A stretch of 64,000 bases of DNA from Symsagittifera roscoffensis (Eukaryota; Xenacoelomorpha; Acoela; Convolutidae). Every line of letters starts with the position of its first letter. Position 1 is the first letter of the stretch. Position numbers and translations under genes: made by a program. Under the pieces are notes generated by a model. That model saw only the letters and a program-made list of their open reading frames with translations. It did not search any database and was not told the DNA's origin. Positions 54,701 through 64,000 of this stretch are shown here, one piece after another. The stretch covers positions 42,172,153 to 42,236,152 of the forward strand of contig NC_087071.1 of NCBI RefSeq assembly GCF_963678635.1, written 5' to 3'.

Positions 54701-55999
54701 TTCTAAAAGAACGAAGTGCTTTGCATGTGACTTTTCAAAGAGCTGAAAGCTGAAAAAACTCAATTGAGTTTCTCGCAGCGGCACTCTTCCCCCACCATTC
54801 CTCCTATGAGAATCAGTTTTTTGATCTGACGAGTAGTTTTCCGAGGTTAATTATGAAGAGCCAATTATTGTCATGGCCTAATTTTTCTGAATATCAGTTT
54901 TCATGAGAATCCGGCAATTTGAGCAGAAATTTTAATTAGAAAAACTAGTAGGCGGGAGTTGGGGAGGGGGGAGGGTAAGAGCCCTCGCAGCTTCGGACAA
55001 CAATTATTTCAACTGATATTGAAAACTACTATAACAATTGTCTTGATAAAAAGTCAAACTTGTTTGAAAAAAAAACGAGTTCGAATAAACAATCAATTAG
55101 TTCTAAAAACGGAACAGGAAATGCAAGCTTTTCCTGGAAACTTTTGAAAAATTTGTAAGAGAAAACAAAAAAATTTCAACAAATCTCTGAAATGCAATGG
55201 CAAGAATTCTACTGTTGTAAGAAAAAATAACTCGACATTAGTTGCTTAAGGCATTTCAATTGAATTTTCTCATTCAACTGTTTAAATTATGCACTTTCAA
55301 TTGTTTAAGTTAGGTTCTTGAACTCCTCCTAGTAGAAAAAAGTCTACTCAAGCAATAAAAGCTTTCTAAACTCTTTATAAACTCATACTACAACGAAGAA
55401 AGGACTCGACCTCTGAAAAACTGATCAATTTTGAAATACTACTTTAGCTAGCAAACCCTTGAAGCAGTTGAAATTAAAAAAATGTCTTTCGAACGGATTT
55501 TAAACAACCACCTCGCACAATCATTATTTTAAAAACAATAAGACAACATGTCCACTTTGAACCATTACAAGCCTAATGCACTAGTGTTTCTTAAATGAGG
55601 ATCTTTAAGTAGTTTATTTGCAGATATAAAGTCTTCCAAATGTCGTATAAACCGCAGTTTGGGCTGAAGACTTCTTTCAGATGAAGAAAAAACATGAATG
55701 AGTTAAAGGCTGCAGTTCATATCAAAAAGCCCCATGCAAAAATTGAATAGAAAAATAGAAGCCTTCTAAATGTTCTTTGACTTGCAACCCCGATATTTTG
55801 AGAACAGCAAAAACAACTTTTGTTTTTTCGTCGTAGGTCAATTTTTCAGACTCTGTTTGAGAACTACAAAAAAATTCACTTTTTCATCAAATATGAGCTT
55901 TTGAAATTGTTCAATTGTACCGAAAAAGACATTGTCTGTAAACTCAATTTGGGCTTGAGAATATTATAAAAACAAAAAAGTGTGTTTACTTTCCAAATT

Positions 56000-56860
56000 G
56001 CTTTCGAAATTAGTAACCCCTCTCGAGAAGTTGAATTGGCGACCTAAGTCATCCAAAAAAAAAATAAATGGAATGTGGTATTGGTCTTATTTTAAGAAGA
56101 AAACAAACAATATCATTTTTCGGCTCAGTTTAGTCTCTCTGAGTCTTTTTTAGGCATTAGTAGAGAAACAAGTCACAACTCAAAATAGGAACCCCTCTCT
56201 AGAAATTGAATTGGCGACATAAAGTCATCCATGACAAACTAAATGCAATCTAAAAAGGTGTGTTTTTCAGCATAGTTCAGTCTCTCTGATTCTAATTTAA
56301 GAACCAGACGGAAAAACCGTTGCAATTAAAAATAGGAACCCTTCTCAAAAAGTGAATTAGCGACATAAAGTCATCCATGAAGAACTTGAATGCAATCTGG
56401 CACTGGTCTTTTTAAGAGAGCACAGCTAAAAAAAATGTGAGTTTTTAGGCAAAATTCAGTCTCTCTGCATCTATTTTAGGAACCAGTAGAGAAATCAGTT
56501 GCACTTCAAAATAGGAATCACTATCGAAAATTGAATTGGCGGCATAAAGTCATCCAGAAAATCTTGAATGCAATCTGGTTTTGGTATTTTTAAGAGAGCA
56601 AAACAAAAATATGTGCGTTTTCGGCAAAAATCAGTCTCTCTGTGTCTATTTTAAGAACCAGTAGAGAAACCAGTTGCACTTCAAAATAGGAAACACCTTT
56701 CAAAAAATTGAATTGAAGACATAAAGTCATCCAGAAAGTTCTTGAATGCAATCTCATATTGGTCTTTTTAGGAGAACAAAACATAAAATGTGTGTTTTTG
56801 GCAAATTCAGTCTCTCTGCGTTGATTTTAGGTAGGGAAACCCGTTTTCAAACGGGCAGAA
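56000..56860. repeat. Internal array 1: about five units of 149-178 bp
   Basis: Unit words are AGGAACCCCTCTC..GAAATTGAATTGGCGACATAAAGTCATCC, then ATGCAATCTGG, CAGTCTCTCTG and AACCAGTAGAGAAACCAGTT, here cut into short pieces. Starts fall near 56012, 56187, 56336, 56514 and 56690. Confidence 0.8.
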
Positions 56861-58619
56861 GAAAAAATTAGTTTCACTTTAAAAAACCTAAGTGAAATCC
56901 AGTTGATTTTCATAAAATTTTGTTCACAACAAGGAACTTTTTCATCAAAATTCATCAAGACCAAGCAGACGAAAATTTTGTCTATGGTCAAACTTATCAG
57001 TGAGTAAATCGCAATTTTGCTTTTTTTTCAAATAAACAGTAACAAAAATTTCTTATCATCGCAAAGTTATGGGTAGCCCAGGTGATCTTTAACGCCGATC
57101 AAAGCGTTTTCGCCTTACACATTTAGAGGAAAAGTGTCTTGTTTTTTTGTAATTTTTTTTTCATCGAGTAACAAATTAATACCAAGACGCTCGCTCTAAT
57201 TCATTTGGATTTAGATCAATTGACTGCAGACATTTTGAAATCACAAAACAACGGTTATGCCACATTGGCTAGCACAATTTGATTACAATTTGATTACTTT
57301 AAATCCAAATGAATTTTGTTTGTATTTTAATTTTCCAATTTTGTTTAAATTTTTTTTGTAATTTATAATTAAATGTTTTTAGTCTGGCAACAAAATATGC
57401 CCACCAAACTCCGCTGAACTTTTTGGGAATAGCTCGTTCCACTGCCTATGCTTCGGAAATATTAAGCAAATAGCGCGAGTTATCTAATCCAACTTAAAAA
57501 AAACGAGTAGTTTGAAAAGTAAGCTCTAAATTTACCAGCATCTAATAACTTTCAATTCTTAGATCTATATACACGAAAATTACGTGAAAACTGTCAGGTT
57601 CATACAATGTGATTTTGTCGTGACTTTTGTTAGTTCGTTTCAAAATTTTCCTTATCAGGGTAAACAATTTTCAAATTTCGAATGCCTTTAAGTGTCAATG
57701 AAAATATTTCAATTAATTGAAGCAATTGAAACTTTCTAAGTGAGATTAATAGAAACTTTCTTTTTTGCATGGACTAATTTAACAAAATGAATTTGCGTCA
57801 AAACAAAGTTTATCAGACAGAGCTATTTTCATCACCTCTTCTTGAAATAGAATGATTGATTTTTGTTCTTCTAAAAGAACGAAGTGCTCTGTATGTGACT
57901 TTTCAAAGAGCTGAAAGAGCTGAAAAAACTCAATTGGGTTCCTCGCAGCGGCTCTTTTTCTCCAACAATTTTTTCAATTGATATTGAAAACTACTATCAA
58001 AATTCACTTGCTGGAAAGTCAAACTTGTCTGGAAAAAAATGAGCTCAATCAAACTATCAATTAATCACTTAGTTCTAAAAACGGAACAGGAAATGCAATC
58101 TTTTCCTGGAATTTTTTGAAAAATTTGTAATCGAAAACGAGAAGTTTTCACAAAAATCTGACAAGCAATGGCAAGAATTCTCCTGTTTAAGGAAAAAATA
58201 AGTCGACAGAAGTTGCCTCAGGCATTTCAATACACTTTCAACTGTTTAAATTAGGTTCTTGAATTCCTCCTAGTAGAAAAAGTCTACTCAAGCAATGAAA
58301 GTTGTAAACTCTTTATAAACTCATGCAACAACGAAGAAAGGACTCGACCTCTGAAAAACTGTTGAATTTTGAATTACTACTTTAGCTAGTAAACCCTTGA
58401 AGCAGTTGAAATGAAGATAAAACGTCTTTCCAACGGATTTTGAACAACCATCTCGCACAATCATTATTTTTAAAAACAATAAGACAACATGTCCACTTTG
58501 AACCATTGGAGTTTTTGAAATAGTTCAATTGTATTAAAAAAAAACATTGTCTATAAACTCAATTTGGGCTTGAGAAAAATATATAAACAAAAAAAGTGTG
58601 TTTACTTTCCAAATTGCTT

Positions 58620-60770
58620 TCGAAATAAGTAACCCCTCTCGAGAAGTTGAATTGGCGACCTAAGTCATCCAAAAAAAAAATAAATGGAATGTGGTATTGG
58701 TCTTATTTTAAGAAGAAAACAAACAATATCATTTTTCGGCTCAGTTTAGTCTCTCTGAGTCTTTTTTAGGCATTAGTAGAGAAACAAGTCACAACTCAAA
58801 ATAGGAACCCCTCTCTAGAAATTGAATTGGCGACATAAAGTCATCCATGACAAACTAAATGCAATCTAAAAAGGTGTGTTTTTCAGCATAGTTCAGTCTC
58901 TCTGATTCTAATTTAAGAACCAGACGGAAAAACCGTTGCAATTAAAAAAGGAACCCTTCTCAAAAAGTGATTTGGCGACATAAAGTCATCCATGAATAAC
59001 TTGAATGCAATCTGGCACTGGTCTTTTTAAGAGAGCACAGCTAAAAAAAAATGCGTTTTTGGCAAAGTTTAGTTTCTCTGCATCGATTTTAGGAACCAGT
59101 AGAAAAACCAGTAGCACTTCCAAATAGGAACCCCTCTCTAGAAATTGAATTGGCGATATAAAGTCATCCAAGAGAAATTGAATGCAATCTGGCAATGGTC
59201 TAATTTTTGAGAACCAAAAAAAATTTGTTTTTCTACTTTAAAAACCAGACGGAAAAACCGTTGCAATTAAAAATAAGAACCCTTCTCAAAAAGTGAATTA
59301 GCGACATAAAGTCATCCATGAAGAACTTGAATGCAATCTGGCACTGGTCTTTTTAAGAGAGCACAGCTAAAAAAAATGTGAGTTTTTAGGCAAAATTCAG
59401 TCTCTCTGCATCTATTTTAGGAACCAGTAGAGAAATCAGTTGCACTTCAAAATAGGAACCCCTCTCTAGAAATTGAATTGGCGACATAAAGTCATCCGTG
59501 ACAAACTAAATGCAATCTAAAAAGGTGTGTTTTTCAGCATAGTTCAGTCTCTCTGATTCTATTTTAAGAACCAGACGGAAAAACCGTTGCAATTAAAAAA
59601 GGAACCCTTCTCAAAAAGTGATTTGGCGACATAAAGTCATCCATGAATAACTTGAATGCAATCTGGCACTGGTCTTTTTAAGAGAGCACAGCTAAAAAAA
59701 AGTGCGTTTTTGGCAAAGTTTAGTTTCTCTGCATCGATTTTAGGAACCAGTAGAAAAACCAGTAGCACTTCCAAATAGGAACCCCTCTCTAGAAATTGAA
59801 TTGGCGACATAAAGTCATCCATGACAAACTAAATGCAATCTAAAAAGGTGTGTTTTTCAGCATAGTTCAGTCTCTCTGATTCTATTTTAAGAACCAGACG
59901 GAAAAACCGTTGCAATTAAAAAAGGAACCCTTCTCAAAAAGTGATTTGGCGACATAAAGTCATCCATGAATAACTTGAATGCAATCTGGCACTGGTCTTT
60001 TTAAGAGAGCACAGCTAAAAAAAACGTGCGTTTTTGGCAAAGTTTAGTTTCTCTGCATCGATTTTAGGAACCAGTAGAAAAACCAGTAGCACTTCCAAAT
60101 AGGAACCCCTCTCTAGAAATTGAATTGGCGATATAAAGTCATCCAAGAGAAATTGAATGCAATCTGGCAATGGTCTAATTTTTGAGAACCAAAAAAAATT
60201 TGTTTTTCTACTTTAAAAACCAGACGGAAAAACCGTTGCAATTAAAAATAGGAACCCTTCTCAAAAAGTGAATTAGCGACATAAAGTCATCCATGAAGAA
60301 CTTGAATGCAATCTGGCACTGGTCTTTTTAAGAGAGCACAGCTAAAAAAAATGTGAGTTTTTAGGCAAAATTCAGTCTCTCTGCATCTATTTTAGGAACC
60401 AGTAGAGAAATCAGTTGCACTTCAAAATAGGAATCACTATCGAAAATTGAATTGGCGGCATAAAGTCATCCAGAAAATCTTGAATGCAATCTGGTTTTGG
60501 TATTTTTAAGAGAGCAAAACAAAAATATGTGCGTTTTCGGCAAAAATCAGTCTCTCTGTGTCTATTTTAAGAACCAGTAGAGAAACCAGTTGCACTTCAA
60601 AATAGGAAACACCTTTCAAAAAATTGAATTGAAGACATAAAGTCATCCAGAAAGTTCTTGAATGCAATCTCATATTGGTCTTTTTAGGAGAACAAAACAT
60701 AAAATGTGTGTTTTTGGCAAATTCAGTCTCTCTGCGTTGATTTTAGGTAGGGAAACCCGTTTTCAAACGG
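58620..60770. repeat. Internal array 2: about thirteen units with alternating 147/177-bp spacing
   Basis: Starts near 58628, 58803, 58949, 59126, 59276, 59453, 59600, 59777, 59924, 60101, 60250, 60428 and 60604. From 58803 to 60250 the spacing alternates about 147 and 177, a higher-order dimer of about 324 bp. The left and right ends match array 1, so the extra eight units lie in the middle. Confidence 0.85.
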
Positions 60771-61500
60771 GCAGAAGAAAAAATAAGTTTCACTTTAAAA
60801 AACCTAAGTGAAATCCAGTTGATTTTCATAAAATTTTGTTCACAACAAGGAACTTTTTCATCAAAATTCATCAAGACCAAGCAGACAAAAATTTTGTCTA
60901 TGGTCAAACTTATCAGTGAGTAAATCGCAATTTTGCTTTTTTTTCAAATAAACAGTAACAAAAATTTCTTATCATCGCAAAGTTATGGGTAGCCCAGGTG
61001 ATCTTTAACGCCGATCAAAGCGTTTTCGCCTAACACATTTAGAGGAAAAATGTCTTGTTTTTTTCGCACTTTTTTGTTTTTCACGTCGGGTAGCAAATAA
61101 TACCAAATGCTCACTCTAAAATCAATTGTGTATCCTTAAATTGCGCATCGTCAGTTGCGTATCGTCAAATTTATCAGTGAGTACAGTGCTTTTTTTTTAA
61201 GTAAAACAGTATCAAGAAATCCTCTGAGAAGAAAAACTCTACTCGTGCAGTGAAATTATTATGAGAGCAACGAAATTTTCACTCGTCCTCTTTGAAATAT
61301 GAAAAAATTTGTGAAAATGATTAACAAAAGAGATTGCTTGATAGATTTGAATATTAGAAACATCGTCTTCCGGACGAAAATTAAACAACTTTCACGCACA
61401 AACTTTTTTATAACCAAAAAGACAAAATTTCAGGTCTTTTGAAGTTGTGTTTCTCAAAATGAGGATATTGAATTAGTTCATTTGTTGATATTAGTCTGCC

Positions 61501-62560
61501 AAATGATCGCTAATTTTCCATATGGGCTGATGACTAGAGTAAAAACAACAAAAAATTGTGTCTTTTCACGGTTGCTTTTCAAATTTGACTCGGTGTCATG
61601 AAGTCTTCCAAATGGTCTCAAGTACAATTTTGACGTAGATAGTTTAAAGTAACCGAAATGGAAAAATTTGTCAAAATTAATAGCTTTTTTATTTTTGTAT
61701 TAAGCTAATTGTTTCACTATGTCTGACCTTGAAAGTGCACACTCCTTTGGAATGAAACTATCACCATTTTTTAGCTCGCATTTTATAGAACATTTTAATA
61801 CAGTCTTAGTTCGTATTCTTATATATTAATTTAAATAAGCTTAGTTTTTAGGGGCATACTATTTTAACATTTTAATAAGAGAGAATCTGTCTAGGTACGT
61901 CTTCTTTTTCTTTTTTTCAGTCAAACAAATTGATTTAGGTTTTTCTTTAAAAAAAACTAATTGTTTATTTAAAATTTAAAGAGCCCCTGTCATTGTGTAA
62001 CTCATCTTAGATTAAATTTTTGCAATTTTTTCCCCATAAGTTTTTGATTTTTTTGTCAACAGGATCCACTAGAAGCCGAAAAGATAATGAAATGTTTTCG
62101 AAAACTTTTTTAAATATTTTTTAGCACAGCATGTTTCGCGCACCGAAGAAACATAAAAAAAATTCCTCAAAGTTTTGTACGTTTTCTCGTGTGTAGGATT
62201 CGAAAGTACTATTACTGGCTCTTCAGTAAACTGAATTTTTGCATTTTGTATAACAAAAAACTAGGATTTTAAAAAAAATAAATATCAAAAAGAATCATAT
62301 AGTTTCATTTTTTTCAATTTTTTTGGTGCAAGGCGGTTTAAGCTAAATGATTGTTTTATAGCTTTTTATTTTGTACGCGTTGCGCTCGCCCCTCTTTCTC
62401 CGCCCAAAATTAGACTAGAACATTTTAAAAAAAAAACCTCGCACCAATTTTTCTCAGCACTGAGAAGCTTAGTTGAAAGTAGTTGTATGGAGTTCGAGTC
62501 ACGATTACAAGCACATTCCGTAACCGAAACTGAAATTTTGAAAACGAAAAAAGTGCATGT
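61501..62560. other. AT-rich stretch without recognised gene
   Basis: No coding or repeat signal was supported. A weak pyrimidine-rich stretch precedes the lectin-like frame. Confidence 0.4.
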
Positions 62561-62627
62561 TTGATTGAAATGCAGCTACTTAGCTCAGATTGATTGTTGG
62601 AAGGATGTTTAAGGTCGTGTTCTGCTG

Positions 62628-62837
62628 ATGTGTTCATTGGTCTGCATCGGAGGTTTGAAAGGGTGGACTTGGCATTCTCTGACGACAGGATCATGTGGCT
62701 ATTCTGATTGGATCCTTCTCGAAGGCAAATGTCACTTTATCAGTCCGAATTATTATCAGAAGCAGGAAGAGGCAGCAGCTTACTGTTCGAAATGGCGGTT
62801 CGTTCAAAATAATTTAAATAACACCAAGACCCCTTAA
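62628..62837 (+). CDS. N-terminal part of a C-type lectin domain protein, possibly broken
   Basis: The frame reads MCSLVCIGGLKGWTWHS, then GSCGYSDWILLEGKCHFISP and NYYQKQEEAAAYCSKW, the typical start of a C-type lectin domain (C...W....gkCy......w..A..yC). The stretch before it (CSLVCIGG) is hydrophobic and could end a signal peptide whose beginning, ATGTTTAAGGTCGTGTTC at 62608, lies in another frame one base out. After CSKW the frame loses domain character and stops at 62835-62837. It is therefore a truncated exon without a clear donor, or a pseudogene. It may be related to the lectin gene at 15946, but no exon order links them. Confidence 0.55.
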   Translation: MCSLVCIGGLKGWTWHSLTTGSCGYSDWILLEGKCHFISPNYYQKQEEAAAYCSKWRFVQNNLNNTKTP

Positions 62838-63002
62838 CTTTTTCCTCGAGATGGCTTATGAACTGTGCGTTTGATCCCTGTGAACATGATTTTGACTGCT
62901 GTTTTTAAGTGTAATCTTCAAATAATTCAAACATTAAAACATACCGAAAACAACAAATCGTATTGAGAATACCTAGTTACTAAAAACAAACCAAATGAAC
63001 TA

Positions 63003-63733
63003 CAGTGCTGATTTAAATTATCCGGACGAAACGAACAAAACTTGAATTTTCAAACGCGTTTTTCTCAAATTGGGTTAAGATTAGACAAAAAGTGAAGAAG
63101 ACAAAAGTTGCTTAGAATTTCACCAGAATTAATATGGTGTCATTTTTTCTCCGAAATTCTCAACAAAAATGTTACCCCAAAAATGGGTCATTTTGGCTTT
63201 TTTCAATTAATCAAGAATTACGCTGAAACTATTTTGTTAATTGATATGAAAATTATATCACAGGAAGCCTCTTACGCAGTTCAACAAAGTTTAAGAAGGG
63301 TTAAATCTCCAAAAACCAGTATAAATGAAAAAAATTTCACTTGATAGTCAATAAATGTGATTTTTACTATATAAAACCCAGAATCTCTGTTTAAAAATAA
63401 GTTTTGAACAATTTGCGCAAATTTTTGGCAAATTAACTCTTCTTAAACTTTGTTGAACTGCGTAAGAGGCTTCCTGTGACATAATTTTCATATCAATTAA
63501 CAAAGTAGTTTCAGCGTAATTCTTGATTAATTGAAAAAACCAAAATGACCCATTTTTGGGGTAACATTTTTGTTGAGAATTTCGGAGAAAAAATGGCACC
63601 ATATTAATTCCGGTGAAATTCTAAGCAACTTTTGTCTTCTTCACTTTTTGTCTAATCTTAACCCAATTTGAGAAAAACGCGTTTGAAAGTTCAAGTTTTG
63701 TTCGTTTCGTCCGGATAATTTAAATCAACACTG
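63003..63733. mobile_element. Palindromic Tc1/mariner-type MITE, copy 2
   Basis: Begins CAGTGCTGATTTAAATTA and ends AATTTAAATCAACACTG, with TA on each side (63001-63002 and 63734-63735). Complementary arms of roughly 330 bases share blocks with copy 1 at 14203 (ACGCGTTTTTCTCAAATTGG, AATTAATATGGTGT, AATGGGTCATTTTGGC). The two copies differ clearly in arm sequence, but each keeps its own arms matched. Confidence 0.85.
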
Positions 63734-63735
63734 TA

Positions 63736-64000
63736 GCAAGTGGATGAATTAGAAACAATGAACTGAAGGAGAAATTCAACGCTACGAGCAGTTCGAAATT
63801 ATCAGACACTTTGCTAAATTGAAATCGCCAATTTTTAAAGATATAAATTGTATGACCATAACTTTTTTTGATGGCGACAACAAATTATTTGCAAGTAATT
63901 TTGAAATTGCTCCGAAAAATTTTTTTGTTTTTTTTCAGCCATTTCATTTTGTACTTAAATTAAATTTTTCCAAAAAAAAAAGCAAATTTTAATTTTTTGT
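63736..64000. other. Dispersed repeat fragment at window end
   Basis: Positions 63848-63918 match the reverse complement of 8163-8228 (GCAATTTCAAAATTA, GTTGTCGCCAT, GTCATACAATTT). No gene was recognised. Confidence 0.5.

Larger units (their letters stand above)
51800..61500. repeat. Macrosatellite with 2.6-2.9 kb periods
   Basis: A conserved anchor around AACAACC.CCTCGCACAA recurs at 52862, 55501, 58441 and 61382 (steps of about 2640, 2940 and 2940). A second anchor, GGTGATCTTTAACGCCGA, recurs at about 53934, 57080 and 60998. Outer copies are most diverged and the inner two are nearly identical over long stretches. No protein-coding gene was recognised inside. Confidence 0.8.

Noticed and set aside
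56590-60700. Minus-strand frames of 61-69 codons repeated in the satellite (for example 56784-56590 identical to 60700-60506)
   Set aside because: Identity reflects recent DNA duplication. Unit lengths of about 147 and 177 bp combine with frame breaks between most units, and no start context or family is recognisable.
56000-60770. CRISPR-like regular spacing of repeats
   Set aside because: Units are contiguous tandem repeats without unique spacers, in an animal genome.

Overview
The window reads as nuclear DNA from an AT-rich invertebrate animal. I cannot name the species. Genes here have spliced exons with GT/AG borders, and most of the sequence is transposons, degraded retroelements, satellites and nested duplications. 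There is a 200-base assembly gap at 21935-22134. No rRNA, tRNA or CRISPR array was recognised.

Layout. (1) Positions 1-4040 hold part of a Polinton/Maverick (polintovirus or adintovirus-like) element cut by the window start. It has a frameshifted integrase and then four uninterrupted, tightly packed morphogenesis genes: minor capsid (penton-like), a basic pVI/pX-like protein, a double-jelly-roll major capsid candidate, and an adenain-type protease with all its active-site residues. No polymerase or packaging ATPase is visible. (2) 4041-8750 is repeats plus a possible LINE reverse-transcriptase scrap. (3) About 8760-14040 is a heavily decayed Ty3/Gypsy LTR retrotransposon. (4) 14203-14913 is a palindromic Tc1/mariner-type MITE with TA target sites, and a sister copy lies at 63003-63733. 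(5) 15946-18554 is the best host gene: four exons whose phases agree, giving a type II membrane protein with a PAN/apple-like Cys-rich segment and a C-type lectin domain carrying EPN.

(6) 19622-20642 and, inverted, 44128-45221 are two copies of a roughly 1 kb TIR element filled with G/C-run and ATCGAT-type minisatellites. (7) 23184-24762 is a 5'-truncated, nearly intact LINE lying exactly between two roughly 550-bp direct repeats. (8) About 25320-27570 carries debris of an LTR element. (9) 26937-29058 is a segmental duplicate of about 43380-47945. The first copy ends in an open frame for a membrane-anchored C terminus at 29040-29444, broken by one TAG. (10) About 29530-36420 is a patchwork of direct duplications, including an 820-bp block far more similar than its flanks. 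(11) 36775-43721 carries decayed divergent coding sequence and a 2.87-kb tandem duplication.

(12) About 51800-61500 is a macrosatellite of 2.6-2.9 kb periods whose internal arrays of alternating 147/177-bp units differ in copy number. (13) 62628-62837 is the start of a second C-type lectin domain.

Functionally, the clearest units are the capsid/protease set of the Polinton (particle assembly and maturation) and the lectin receptor gene. Most of the remainder records transposition, template switching, unequal exchange and probable gene conversion.
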